This document shows, piece by piece, positions 13,201-23,572 of a DNA stretch of 64,000 nt. A program made the position numbers and the translations under genes. The stretch's first letter is position 1, and each line of letters opens with the position of its first letter. A model generated the notes under the pieces. The model searched no databases. It saw only the letters and a list, made by a program, of their open reading frames with translations, and had not been told where the DNA came from. The stretch is from Gigantopelta aegis (Eukaryota; Mollusca; Gastropoda; Neomphalida; Peltospiridae), in the NCBI RefSeq assembly GCF_016097555.1, contig NC_054706.1, positions 59,144,496-59,208,495 of the forward strand, read 5' to 3'.

Positions 13201-16070
13201 ATCCATTTATCCACAGATACAACCATCCATTCATCCACAAATACATCCATCCATCCATAGATCCATCCATCTATAGACCCATCCATAGATACAACCATCC
13301 ATTCATCCATAGATACAACCATCCATTCATCCATAGATACATCCATCCATCCATACATAGATCCATTCATCCATCCATAGATACATCCATCCATCTAAAT
13401 ATACATACATCCATCGATAGATCCATCCACAGATACATCCATCCATCCATAGTTACACCCATACATAGACCTATCCATAGATACATACATACATCAATAG
13501 ATCCATCCATAGTCTTAGATACATAAATCCATCCATAGATACATCCATTCATCCATAGATTCATCCATCGATCCATCCATCCATAGATCCATCCATCCAT
13601 CCGTTCATCCATAGATCCATCCATCCATTAATAGATCCATTCATCCATCCATAGATCCATCCATCCATCCTACTACTGAACAGTAACAGAAATGCAATTT
13701 CATTCTAAATATTTGTTCTTGCATTCATTAATTCATTCATTCATTATTTGCCTTTGCATTCACTCACTCACTGAAAAGTGTTAAAACTGTAAACCCATTC
13801 AGAGTATTTCTCACTGACTGTTTGGCATACAATCTACAAACTGGACATATAAAATATCAGCATAATAATAACTGAAAAACAAAACAATACATTTTATTAC
13901 ACAATATTTTCTATTTGCATTGTCTGTTGGGATGTTTGGACCAATCTCTTAATTACCAATAGATTTTACCCACATTTTATCCAGACAGAAATCTTGAAAA
14001 AACCCATTACAATGACACAAATTCCACATACTAGGTGATAAACATGTCACCTATCTTGACTTTGCCAAAATCTCCAAGGACAAAATGCATGCTGTTTTTT
14101 GCTATCTGCCATTTTACTTTTTATGTAAAAATTACAAAAATGGACTGTAAATATTTTTAATTTCCATGAGATTTAATTCGGCCATTTTTGTCAAACCAGA
14201 AATATACGAGACTGCTATAAAATTAGAAATTTCAGGTATTCACATTAGGCACTAGAACCAAATGTAATATGCTATATTTTAGTTTTCATTTATATATTAC
14301 TGTCATTTACACACTGTAACACAGTGTATGGGTATATAAAGTCTTGATTTATGCATATGTGACATGTAAGTATGCAAGTACTAGATTACGTTTTGTGTGA
14401 CATATAGGTCAACATACACAAGTACTTAAGTTTTGTTTCTTGAATATATACTGCTACTTTCGCCGTTTAGTTAATTTTGGTTGACAGGGGAAAACTGATA
14501 CATCTTGCATTCACCATCAGTTTTGTGGTTTGAAAAAACGGTGCGCATTATATTGTGGTTTATGTTTTTTTTCTTGGAATAAACATTCAAAGTGGGGGGC
14601 GTGCATAATACATGGGGAAAAGATGGTAATATGTGGACACTGCAGCTTTTAAAAATTAACAAGTCATAAAAGATTTTCAGTTCAAATTTTTTTTTAATAT
14701 GTTGATCATTTAAGGGCCATTTGTATTTTATCTAATCAGTCAACTTGTTATAAACATCCTAAGTTTGTATTTTATCCAATCAGTCCACATGTTACAAACA
14801 TCCTAAGTTTGTATTTTATCCAATCAATCAACATCTAATGATGTTACAAACATCCTAAGTTTGTATTTTATCCAATCAAACGACATGTTACAAACATCTT
14901 AAGTTTGTATTTTATCCAATCAGTCGACATGTAATGATGTTACAAACATCCTAAGTTTGTATTTTATCTAATCAGTTTACCAGACCTGTCAACCCTCCCG
15001 GATTCCGCGGGAGTCTCCCGGTATTTGATCAAATCTCCTTTCGCCTGTGCAGGAGACAGTTTCTCCTGTTAAATGACATTTTTGTAAGCATAAAAAAAAA
15101 ATCGATCCTCTTTTGTCAAAATAACATAAGGGAAGTAACTCTACCTTTTTTTTCTCATTCGGAAAATGTCGACTACTTTCGGTTTCTGAGAATGTAACAG
15201 GCCGAATTGTCCCGACTGTTTAACCTTTGCCGAAGTGAGAATTGTGGGATAGCCTATTTATATTGTTAAAAAAGCACATGGAGTTTATAGAATGACGTGT
15301 TATTATAATGTTTGTTGTCATCGTAATGGCTACGAAGCGTGTTGCTGCTAATTCAACAGGCTGTGTATTGACATTCAGTGTTGCATATATAAAAAAAAAA
15401 AAACTATTCAATTTAGTTCTAATAACACCTCTGAATTGTAAAATGTTTTTCCACTGGATTACATAATGCAACTATGACGAATCTGAACTGCCAGACTCCG
15501 AGTTGACAGCGATACACATGATGCATGTTAAAATCACATGTCACAGCAAGACAACGAAAAGACCAATTAGCTGTATAAACATACTTGTGTCAGTTAATTT
15601 TGTATGTTTGTGCAGTAAAATGTTGGTTATACGGGTACTCTTCAAGAAATTATTTTTGTACAATTAAAAAATGTCGTGTCTGACATTGACATAAAGTTAC
15701 TCCCGGAAATGGGTATAATTCCGGTATATTTCACGCGATGTCCGTAATGAGGTTTTACTTATGATTAATGAAAATACAATGTTTATTGCATCATTATAAT
15801 GATTTTAAATGAGTACCACGCCACCGTTCCTCATTATAGTAACAACTGAATATTAATTTATAAGATTTATATAAATTTGTCTTAGGTACACTAACCACAA
15901 ATAATGTAACGCAACCTGTAACTGTAACTGTAAGGCTGTAAGTGTAATACCGTAAATGTACTAATTAAATTTTTTATTTCTTGTTCATGTTCTTAACATT
16001 TTTGGATAAAATATTATAATTTTTTAAAATATGTATTAAATCATAATAATATTTAAACTTTAACAAACAA

Positions 16071-16107
<37 letters not shown>

Positions 16108-19100
16108 GCCAAGATCTAAGGTTAAGAAGTATATATGACATTATATAGTATTCATATAACTTATTGTAATGTTTTTTTTAAATCTTGCGATTTTGGGTTA
16201 AATTGTGTGAATTAAAAAAATCTCCTGCTTTTTGACAAAATCTCCTGCTTTTTCAACACACACCTCCTGCTTTCTCTTGACTAAAGGTTGACAGGTCTGC
16301 AGTTGACCTGTTACAGACATCCTAAAGACAACCCACAACAAGGCTTACCTTGAGCAGAGACTGACAAGAGGCCGGCATCTTGAGCCTGTCACTACTGTTC
16401 CCGACAGAACTGCGCATGGCGTCCTCTATCGCCTCCATGTACAACTTCATCTCAGACTCCTCGAGGGATTCCGACATTCTCCTCACACCAGCCGACTTCA
16501 TTTTGCCGCGGTACGGCTTGAACTTGAACTTTTTCTTCTTTTCCACCACCTGAAGATGAATTTTAAGGAAAGACATTACTCAAATTGTTAAATAAACATT
16601 ATGCAATACAAAAAAAATTAAATGTTATTTTGTGGGTGGTGGGTATCCAAAAATACTGCCTGCCTCACACCATCCATGTCATTAGTTCTAGAACAGGAGC
16701 CTATTTCACAAAACATCGACGTTTACGTCTGTGACTAGCAGTTATACCAGGCATACACTTACAAGTGTTTGGCATCTATTTCATGAAGAAATTTACATCA
16801 GTACAGAAGATGGAGCATTGTAAGGACAAAAGAAAATGAAATGCATGTACTTTTAACTATATTTGGTGTACTATAATAGTAATAAAAATTGTGGTTTAGT
16901 TGTAGATTTATATTTATGTGCAAAACTAAGCTTACAATGTTTTGTGAAATTGAGCCAAGCTCTTACAACAGTTAGTGAGTGAAAATACAGTGTAGTATCA
17001 TTAGACCCTCCCAAATTAGTTCTTATAAATTCGCTACAGGGCCCATGCTTATAACACTTTTAGAGTCCAGACTCAATTTCTAATGATGTTAAACCCATAC
17101 AATTTGTATGGCGTTGTCATGACATTAGTGTCTCAGACTCTATTAGTCTCGAGTCCAGACTCTAAAAGTTTTATAAGCAATGGGATGCAAACCAAATATC
17201 TACAGTGCGGGATATACCTCAGGTGGCACAGCACTTGCCTGGGGTTCTTAGATCATAGGACCATTTGATCATAGGTACCATTTTCTGAGTGGGTTTTTTT
17301 TTTGCTTTCCCAACAAGTACCGGTACCAAATGACTGATATATCAAAGGTCATGGTATATGCTGGGCCTGTCTGTGGATAAGTATATATAAAAGATCCCTT
17401 GCTGCTGGTAATGGAAGAATGTAGCAAAGTTACTCTCAGAATTATCAAATGTCGGACATCCAATAGCTGCTGATGACTAATAAATCAATGTGCTCAAGTG
17501 GTATTGTTAAACAACCAAGGGCTCAATTTACAAAGCTTGTTTTTGTCTTACATGTGTGTAACTACAAACATTTACAATGCTTAAACACTTGCATTTTAAG
17601 ACAAAAAAACACAGGCTTCTTAAATTCAGTCCCAAAAATGTCTACCAGCCTTAAATAGCTTAAACACTATATCACGGACACCCTAGCACATATCACAACC
17701 TCTAATGCATCAGTCGTGGAGCATGAAAATGGGAACTGAAAAAAACATGGATGTAAGTAGGACATCAAACATATACTGATAGAAAGAAATAAAGGATCAC
17801 ACAAAGAGCAACAAGAAATAATGACTGCACCAAAAATCAATTCATATTGTCAGAAGTTGACTGGGAACATATAGGCAGCACATTCAGCACCACAAGACAT
17901 TCAATACCACATTACAACTTGGTATGAAATACAGACATTACTACGCTAGTAGTGAATTCAATATGGTCTTCAATTTGATGTGTTCCCTTATTTCTTTCCA
18001 TCAGTATATGACCCACCACTCTTTAGGCAACACTGTTAATACTTAACGACATTCCACTCCAGAAACGCTACAGCATTATATTTTAATAATAACGAGATGA
18101 TGATAAAGTGACCTGTTCAGGCTTGGCCGGGACTTCTTCTGGAGGTTCTGGTTCAGGAGGCACTAACTCCTCCATAGTATCTGAAACCGTATCAGGTAGT
18201 TCTGGTTCCTCTTCTTCTCCAGTAGTGATTTCTTCATCACTTGAAAATAAGAACAAGTAAATTCAAAACCACAATAAATATTTATATTACTGGCTATGGT
18301 TGAAGCTATTTGATAATATTTAATTTACTAGAATAAAAACACAATAAAAATTTATATTAAAAAAGGTTTATTTTATTTAAAGACACCACTAGAACACATT
18401 GATGTATTAATCATCGGCTATTCGATGTCAAACTTTTGGTAATTTTGATATTTAGTCTTAGAGAGAAACCCTGCTAACAATTGTTTTATTAGTAGCAAGG
18501 GATCTTTTATATGCACCATCCCACATACAAGATACCATGGCCTTTGATATATCAGCCGTGGTACACTGGCTGGAACGAGAAATAGTATTTATATTACTGG
18601 GTATGGTTAAAACTATTTGATTTAATTATTACTTTTATCCATCAGTAACATTTTCAACACAAAAAGAAGAGTTAGAATCATTATGATAATATTTAATTTA
18701 CTAGAATAAAAACACCACACAATAAAACCAACATGTTCAAACAGTTTTAACTCAGAAAAGCCAACTCCTAACATTTTTACTTTGGGAACTATAAACAAAC
18801 TTTTATTGACCTATAGGACTTACAGTTTGTAACAAACAGCTATAAGTGAAAATTGAACATGGAGTAAATGCAAATACTGATATGCTTATTGCTGTTATGA
18901 GAGTCTTTGCCCTGACTAAAATCAACATGAGCTGAAGATAAGTCTTCTGAAATGGTGCTGGGCAAGCAATCACATCAAGTTTCAAATAAAATTTGTTTAA
19001 AATGTTATTGCAAGACATAGAGAATAATACATGAGTTTCCGTTTGATACCATTTATCTTACAACGAGGTGTTTAAAAACGTATCCAACAAGCAAAAGCGG

Positions 19101-21532
19101 TATCAAATGGACACGAATGTAGTATTCTATTTCTTACATACCTCGAAACGAAAATGTAAACAAGATAATGAACTAAATTATGTTGTTACAGAACAGTCTA
19201 ATTGGGTCATGGCGTATGTATATTTGGTTTTAAACATACATACCACGTCATAACCAAATCACTACTGTACTAACAGATCCGTTCTCCTAAAAAATAGAGC
19301 ACTCTAAAACATTTGCCAACCACTCGTAAAATGAAATTGATGAAAAGCAAGCATTTTAATGTGGCAAAGCATTGTAATAATACAGCTAATTTTTAATTTG
19401 AATGATGTCAGTATTCCAATGACGTCATCTTACAATAACACTAAACTGGGTCATGACGTCTCAGAAACGATCTCCAACATACGTTGTATACGATTTTGAT
19501 ACACAACGGTGATCTCCTACACAGGTGTGTAAGAAAATAAATTTGCCGCTCTCCTAAAACGATTCTAGGCTAGAGTGGAGGGGAGTGGGAGTGACCACTC
19601 ATCTTATCTGGTGAAGATTGAGAAAGGATATTCCTATATCAATCTTACGTATCTTCTGCTTTATCGAGATATAATCGGGTTAAACAAGATGAAGCATTTT
19701 TACTAGCCAAGTGAAATAGACACAATTAAAACTGCAGGGCTTGAATTTAATGGTGGCCAAGCTGCAAACTGCAACAATGACCTAGCCATATACCGTAATG
19801 CCCTAAAAATTATTTTGAAAGTCACTAATTGGCCATCATACTCGGACACGATCAGTCAAATAGCCGTGACCTATAATTTGCCAAATTCAAGGCCTGAAAC
19901 TGCCATACCTTATCTTCTGCTCAGCAACAGCCTCCTCTTCAGCCTGTGGTTCTTCCTGGATAGTTTGTGTAGAGAGGGCAATGTATGATTTTGGCACTGC
20001 CCCTTGAGCCCAGCAGTCCGTAATGGCAGGGTCAGGCTCTAAGAAAAAAAAATCATTATGATCACATTGTGTTTAAAGCATTAATATTTGTAATATGGAG
20101 ATAGAGTGAATGTAAGAGATTATGTGAGACATGTTCACAAAGCTGAGTGCTTGAGCAGGCCTTAGATAACCTGAAATTTGCATAACCCATTTATCAAAAA
20201 TAAATTCAGGTAATCCATTTCCTCAATGCGCGTAACCCGTTATGTCCACTTAAATTATGTCCATAATTTAATGCACAAACAAAACATAGGTTATGCAAAA
20301 TTATATTTGTGTGAGCGAATGAAACTATACTCACAATTTGCAGAGACCTGTTATAGTCACTCTTTAAACTGGTTTTTGCACCAAACATTGATAGGATATG
20401 ACAAGATAGTATAGGATAAAAACCAGTCAAATTGTTTGACAAACATCGATAGGATATGACAGGATAGTACAGGATAAAAACTAGTCAAATTGTTCGCAAC
20501 TGGTTGCCCTTCTATATGCATCACTAGTCTTGTATCTGCCACTTTCAGCTTTATAAAATGCTCAGTGGTAGCAAAAACATATTATGAAGTCTTTTATTAC
20601 CACATTTATTACAAGAGCCAACACATGTGTAGTTTATTAAAATAATAATTACATGCCCTTTCAATTAACACAATGTTTGACTTTGGAAAAGCAAGATGGT
20701 CATTTTAAGTGTATAGTTTCAACAAAAATTAACCAATTGGTGCCTCAAACGAAAAAATTTAAAATTACCTTGGAATGCAAATCCAAAAAGCTTTGCAGAG
20801 TCTTAAAAACTAGAGGATTATTGAGGCCTTTTTAGTGAAGTAGAAGGACTGGGTCAGTTTGTTTGGAATTCCAGAACAATCTAGAATTTTTCTATCTCTA
20901 AAATATACAATGTTAAATATTCTGCTAACCTTCATCCTGCAACCAGCCCGGATCAGATATTGCTTCTGGTTCCCCATCATCTCGAGCTAGAAACTGCCAC
21001 TAGGAAAACAAATTATCAAATTTATGTCAGCTTTATTTTGAGAGAAAAAAAAGAAAGAAAAAGAGTGATGAATGCAAATAACCAAAAATTACAACTTCTA
21101 AAAGTTTCTAGTAGCAATGCCACATTTTTAATACCTACTAATATTGCCAGTGCCTAATTTGAAAATGATCCATAAAGTAATGGACAAGAGATAAATGATA
21201 CTGCAAAAGCGAAATAACTCACAGAAGTCCCATATCCACAGGAACACAATCGATAGTTTTTTAATATAAATTTGTGTCTAATTATATTACATTTTACAGA
21301 ACTTGTGATTATTAATAATTTTGCATATTCTGATATGCAAATTATATTTATACATGCACTACGAATTACCTCAACAATCTGCAAAATGGCATCTTTGGCT
21401 TGTGTGATTGTGAAAGGTAAAAGTTGTTTTTCAATGTAGTTTTCATAAATAATATTCATCGTATTCTCCACCACTGTATCCAGCATATCAATGATGAACT
21501 CTTCAGAGTTATCATGATCCAACATGAGATTC
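4095..21532 (-). CDS. C2orf81: C2orf81-like protein (DUF4639-type), 5'-partial, ten exons
   Basis: Uncharacterised metazoan family; no molecular function is established. Ten exons join in phase to about 426 codons ending in TGA at 4097-4095. Recognition rests on the family's conserved N-terminal block: [18 protein letters not shown] followed by [19 protein letters not shown] and then [17 protein letters not shown], which I recall in the same order in human C2orf81. A conserved later block is [15 protein letters not shown]. Between them lie an acidic, proline-rich linker (exon at 18113-18239) and a lysine-rich segment (16349-16549). The vertebrate protein is longer, about 600 residues. The exon with the true start codon was not located: the first exon seen opens in phase after one base of a split codon. 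The 6.7 kb intron between 9619 and 16349 carries a hAT-like element and a long minisatellite. The gene is divergent to ENKD1. Confidence 0.9.
5096..5908 (-). mobile_element. orphan L1-type ORF1 protein gene (Transposase_22-like), intact frame
   Basis: An open frame of 270 residues lies inside the last intron of the C2orf81-like gene, on the same strand. Residues about 62-95 form a heptad-type coiled coil ([19 protein letters not shown]). [15 protein letters not shown] (91-105) is the signature that opens the RNA-binding RRM-like domain of L1 ORF1 proteins. [28 protein letters not shown] and [13 protein letters not shown] are the other conserved blocks. No endonuclease or reverse-transcriptase ORF2 is next to it, so this copy cannot move itself. 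The first 26 residues are hydrophobic and probably untranslated: a strong acceptor (TTTTTTTGCCAG at 5854-5843) stands just before a CATGTC, so the real start may differ. It may be a 5'-retained LINE fragment or an exonised ORF1. Confidence 0.8.
6211..6448 (-). repeat. tRNA-derived SINE (subfamily A), internally shortened
   Basis: Read on the minus strand, the head GGGGCGGGACATAGCCCAGT contains a tRNA A-box. The core AAAGATCCCTTGCTGCTAAT follows, and a tail GTGCGTCGTTAAATAAAAC ends it. The B-box and anticodon-arm region is shorter than in the copy at 40587. Confidence 0.8.
7272..7343 (-). CDS. C2orf81: C2orf81-like internal exon
   Basis: 24 codons, phase 0 at both ends. The acceptor is TTTGTTAG and the donor GTAAGT. 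The product includes [15 protein letters not shown], a block I recall as conserved in the family, followed by a basic segment. Confidence 0.9.
7624..7688 (-). CDS. C2orf81: C2orf81-like internal exon
   Basis: 65 bases. The acceptor TTTTGCAG and donor GTTAGT flank [21 protein letters not shown], with the first codon split across the upstream intron. Phases agree with both neighbours. Confidence 0.85.
7822..8200. mobile_element. MITE with inverted ends TTAAAG...ACAGACCCTAGTTT
   Basis: The left end reads TTAAAGTCACAGACCCTAGT. The right end, reverse-complemented, reads TTAAAGGGACAGACCCTAGT. The interior has no coding capacity. The TTAA at both ends may be the target site, as in piggyBac-type elements. 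It sits in the intron between the exons at 7624 and 8646. Confidence 0.6.
8275..8620. repeat. minisatellite, about 33-37 bp unit, roughly ten copies
   Basis: The words AATGATAAAACTTGAGAG and ATGTGTTTTC recur about every 35 bases with growing divergence to the right. It ends about 25 bases from the exon at 8646-8803, next to that exon's splice donor on the minus strand. Confidence 0.8.
8646..8803 (-). CDS. C2orf81: C2orf81-like internal exon
   Basis: Acceptor ATTACAG, donor GTAAAA. The product reads [19 protein letters not shown] then a lysine/serine-rich stretch. The first base completes an AGA codon begun in the upstream exon (AG|A), and the last base opens a GCA codon completed downstream. 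Confidence 0.9.
9320..9445. mobile_element. short MITE with TTTACAAAGC-type ends
   Basis: The ends read GAATTTACGAAACCTGTTTT and, in reverse complement, GGGCTGAATTTACAAAGCTT. The centre holds GTGTTTAAGCATTGTAAA. A second copy lies at about 17515-17632. Confidence 0.55.
9516..9619 (-). CDS. C2orf81: C2orf81-like internal exon
   Basis: 104 bases, acceptor CTTTCAG, donor GTCAGA. The product is [18 protein letters not shown] then [16 protein letters not shown]. It follows the exon at 16349-16549 in phase 0 across a 6.7 kb intron. Confidence 0.9.
9681..9993 (-). repeat. tRNA-derived SINE (subfamily B), near full length
   Basis: On the minus strand it runs from GGGCGGGACGTAGCCCAGTA (A-box) through AGGATCGATCCCTGTC (B-box-like) and the shared GTGGGATGGTGCATATAAAA core to a tail with ACACCACTAGAGCAC reversed. 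A small deletion lies in the middle. Confidence 0.85.
10073..10200. mobile_element. short MITE, AGTCTAGACTC-type ends
   Basis: Left TCTAGACTCAAGACTTTAAT pairs with right GAGTCTAGACTCTAAAGG. The end GGTTTTATAAGCATGGGCC is shared with the copy at 17041-17185, which confirms a family. Confidence 0.55.
11211..11550. mobile_element. 340 bp MITE, TTAAAGGCATACTGTCA ends, copy 1
   Basis: The left end TTAAAGGCATACTGTCA and the right end GACAATATGCCTGTAA are inverted. The whole unit is about 90 percent identical by eye to the copy at 36838-37183, including the internal AACCACGATGGAGTGAAATC. Confidence 0.75.
11560..12300. other. intron sequence, nothing recognised
   Basis: AT-rich, with no long frame, inverted ends or tandem structure that I could see. 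It is part of the 6.7 kb intron of the C2orf81-like gene. Confidence 0.5.
12311..12616 (-). repeat. tRNA-derived SINE (subfamily A)
   Basis: The minus strand begins GGGTGGGTCATAGCCCAGTG, then the SINE core, ending at GTGCGTTGTTAAATAAAACA. It shares the internal ACGCCATATAACTGTAAATA tail with the copies at 6211 and 40587. Confidence 0.85.
13050..13670. repeat. CCAT/AGAT-rich minisatellite, about 620 bp
   Basis: It is built from CATC and AGAT words in blocks such as CATAGATCCATCCATC. The reading frames in both directions are repetitive Met/Asp/Trp/Gly strings and are not genes. Confidence 0.95.
14745..16325. repeat. tandem repeat of 44 and 52 bp units, interrupted by an insertion
   Basis: About five units of GTTACAAACATCCTAAGTTT plus TTATCCAATCAG lie at 14745-14980. 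They differ by whether an extra 8 bases (TAATGATG) are present. The start of a further unit (TGTTACAGACATCCTAAA) resumes after the hAT-like element at 16308, so the element split an existing array. Confidence 0.75.
14981..16299. mobile_element. non-autonomous hAT-like element, 1.3 kb
   Basis: It has perfect 14 bp terminal inverted repeats: CAGACCTGTCAACC at the left and its complement at the right. The flanking 8-mers are CAGTTTAC on the left and CAGTTGAC on the right. An 8 bp target duplication and CAG-starting ends fit the hAT superfamily. The interior has CTCCTGCTTTTT repeats near the right end, a 27 bp T-run, and no transposase frame. It lies in the large C2orf81 intron. Confidence 0.75.
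16349..16549 (-). CDS. C2orf81: C2orf81-like internal exon
   Basis: 67 codons, phase 0 at both ends, acceptor TCTTCAG, donor GTAAGC. It starts [19 protein letters not shown] and continues with an acidic helix-prone part, ending [11 protein letters not shown]. Confidence 0.9.
16695..16965. mobile_element. MITE with GCCTATTTCACAAAACAT-type ends
   Basis: Left GAGCCTATTTCACAAAACAT pairs with the complement of the right end, GGCTCAATTTCACAAAACAT. No coding capacity. Confidence 0.65.
17041..17185. mobile_element. 145 bp MITE, TTTTAGAGTCCAGACTC ends
   Basis: Left GCCCATGCTTATAACACTTT then TAGAGTCCAGACTC. On the right is GAGTCCAGACTCTAAAAG then TTTTATAAGCAATGGG. It is a clear inverted pair with a roughly 75 bp centre. 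Confidence 0.75.
17290..17512 (+). repeat. tRNA-derived SINE, plus orientation, 5' truncated
   Basis: The shared core AAAGATCCCTTGCTGCTGGT and the tail GTGGTATTGTTAAACAA are seen on the plus strand. The tRNA head is absent. Confidence 0.7.
17515..17632. mobile_element. short MITE with TTTACAAAGC-type ends, second copy
   Basis: GGGCTCAATTTACAAAGCTT at the left resembles the reverse complement of the right end of the copy at 9320-9445. ACATTTACAATGCTTAAACA is shared in the centre. Confidence 0.55.
17772..18008. mobile_element. mariner-type MITE, ATACTGATAGAAAGAAATAA ends
   Basis: The left end ATACTGATAGAAAGAAATAA is mirrored by the right end TTATTTCTTTCCATCAGTAT. TA flanks are possible. A diverged relative lies at 44597-45018. 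Confidence 0.75.
18113..18239 (-). CDS. C2orf81: C2orf81-like internal exon
   Basis: 127 bases, acceptor TTTTCAAG, donor GTCACT. The first base completes AG|T after the previous exon. The product is acidic and proline-rich ([16 protein letters not shown] ... [11 protein letters not shown]), likely a disordered linker. Confidence 0.88.
18363..18585 (-). repeat. tRNA-derived SINE (subfamily B), head lost
   Basis: It matches subfamily B from ACACCACTAGAACACATTGA to GGCTGGAACGAGAAATAG but stops before the tRNA-like head. Confidence 0.75.
19010..19165. mobile_element. foldback repeat 'GATACCATTTATCTTAC', copy 1
   Basis: Two facing arms, GATACCATTTATCTTACAA and CGGTATCAAATGGACACGAA, surround GTTTAAAAACGTATCCAAC. 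Relatives lie at about 55310-55445 and 63460-63570. Confidence 0.6.
19909..20038 (-). CDS. C2orf81: C2orf81-like internal exon
   Basis: 130 bases, acceptor TTTTCTTAG, donor GTATGG. It encodes the conserved [19 protein letters not shown], then an acidic tail [15 protein letters not shown]. This block is one of the best family signatures. Confidence 0.92.
20384..20502. repeat. tandem duplication, two units of about 59 bp
   Basis: Both units run ACATTGATAGGATATGACA to AACCAGTCAAATTGTT with few changes. It lies within an intron of the C2orf81-like gene. Confidence 0.8.
20930..20999 (-). CDS. C2orf81: C2orf81-like internal exon
   Basis: 70 bases, acceptor TTTTCCTAG, donor GTTAGC. It encodes [19 protein letters not shown] then LQDE; the W-x-FLARD-x-GE core is diagnostic for the family. 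Confidence 0.92.
21370..21532 (-). CDS. C2orf81: C2orf81-like, first exon detected (not the start exon)
   Basis: 163 bases, acceptor CTTTGCAG, donor GTAATT. It encodes [20 protein letters not shown] and ends with [18 protein letters not shown]. It opens with one base of a split codon, so at least one upstream exon with the start codon is missing from this annotation. Confidence 0.92.
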
Positions 21533-22320
21533 CTGCAAAGGACACAGAACAAAATACTTTTATACCAATCTGATAACCAGATTATCATAGGCCAATGAGG
21601 AACTATTTCCATCCAGACTCCTCCATCATTTATCAATAGTTACTGGAATGAAACAAAAATCATTGATTACTAAATGCAGTAATTCAATCTCTAGCCGTGA
21701 ATATTTTGCCATGCCTGTTAACCCTATCCGTTGTGCTACAATCTTCACAGTATGGATAGAAGCTGTCCAATAACTATAACAGGCGGGAAAACGTTGTTTT
21801 ACGAGTTTTTACCTTATATTTGAAGTGTTTTTTTAAATAAAATAAAAAATTGGAGGTCGGGGGCATTTCTCGGGTCGGGCAGGGATGCTAAACAAGTCAT
21901 TTTTGTTATGTGGCCTAAGAAAACTAAAAACTAAAGCTGCCATAATCTCAATTAATCTATTCCCTGTGTTTTATCATTATTTTTGGTGAGTGCTGTGTGC
22001 AAAACGATGGGAAATATGAATTGGAGTATGCACTGTACAGTATGACGACTTGCGTGACATCCATCAGGCAAGATATCTTGCCTGCAGTAGTTAGAAGGTT
22101 AAATTAAACACATTTTATTAAAGAATAAAAAACAACAGGTAAGTTGTTAAAAATGGATAAAATTTAGGTTAAGGTTTTGTTATGCAAAAACATTTGTCAT
22201 TCCTGCAACTTTCTAAGCTTACTGGCAATGGTTGCAGCTACCTTAGTCCGAACAGACAGAAAGTGTGGTTCTTTCTGTCCAAAAATTGTTACTTTTAACA
22301 TTACCCTATATATAGCTTGT
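21533..22320. other. start of the divergent intergenic region
   Basis: I looked here for the missing N-terminal C2orf81 exon on the minus strand and found none I can support. The sequence shows no clear repeat apart from A/T-rich tracts. Confidence 0.4.
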
Positions 22321-22328
22321 ATTCAAAA

Positions 22329-23024
22329 GGAGCCTGGCGATCTCGCCCCGTGTCGATCTCACCCTGGCGAACTCGCCCGGGGCGACTTCGCCAGGACTTA
22401 TTTTCATCCTTAGGCGAAGTTATCATACATATTTGACTTGCTAGAAGACATATATTACAACATATATTAGAGTATATATCTACTGTCATTATCAGCATGT
22501 TTTTGTGCCAAAACTACAGGGTTATACCACTTATACTACTAGTTTTGTGTTGGGACACGCTGTGGCGAGATCGCCATATTTACTTCCGTGTTGCATGTCT
22601 GTTTAGCGAAGTCGCCAGTACATTATAACTCAACAATATTCAAGTTACAAGCTGTTTTATGTTTACTTCATTAAGTAAATACATGTGCAGTAGTCATGTT
22701 TTGATTTTCTTGTTGTAAAATGTAATACATTGGTAGTTTACATTTCTGATGATTTCACTTGCAAGCCGGGGCGAGATCGCCAGGATTTTCCAACGAAGCC
22801 TGGCGATCTCGCCCCGTGTCGATCTTGTTTTTTCTTGTTTAAGTTTACAGTTTACAGTTTATTATAATAAATACACGTAAAGTACACATTTATGGTTTGT
22901 TTCATCATGTAATGTAACATTTTTTAAGTTTACATTTCTTATTATTTCACTTTTTCAGGCTGTGGCGAGATCGCCAGGATTTTCTCAGTGTAGCATTTTT
23001 ATGTTGGTGAAGTTGTCACACGTT
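22329..23024 (+). repeat. left terminal inverted repeat of the Mutator-like element
   Basis: It pairs with 25165-25854 over almost its whole length with small gaps. The outer 30 bases (CCTGGCGATCTCGCCCCGTG) recur inside the arm near 22798. GGCGA-NN-TCGCC or close variants appear about eight times. Confidence 0.9.
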
Positions 23025-23572
23025 ACTACGCAACTATTTGTCATAAGTGCACACTTTGATGTTCAATTTGGTATAATAAATATATGAACAAGACAACATT
23101 CATTTATTGTTTTGTTTTTATTGTGTAATGTGCAATTTTTTAATAATAAATACATAAACAGTACTTACTTGTTTGTTTTTTTGTATAATGTGATATATTC
23201 GTAATTATTAGTTCTGTCCATTCCACTTCAACAAGCTGTGCCAAATCACTATGATTTTATTGAGTGATGCATATTCGTTTATTTCATTACAGCAAATAAA
23301 TAAATGTACCGTTCACAATTTACTGAATTAATGTCATAATTACTTGATTAATCTTGATTGACTGATTAACTGTTCACCATTACCCCCGATTACAGTGTGC
23401 ACAGTATTCACTGTCATAACGGAATTCACAAAACATGCCTTGTTCTATTAATTACACTGCTGTTTTAATCAGTGAACATTGTTAACCTCTTAATCCATTA
23501 ACTGTTATAAAAAGCTTCTCACAAATATGAACACATCATTCGCCTTCAAATACTGAGATAGAATTTACAAAA

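Noticed and set aside
13167-13624. Met/Asp/Gly/Trp-rich frames
   Set aside because: Translation of the CCAT/AGAT minisatellite.
22301-22498. Small minus-strand frame with RSRPGRVRQGEIDTGRDRQ, echoed at 25685-25966
   Set aside because: The same frame in both arms arises from the inverted repeats and the palindrome words; not a gene.
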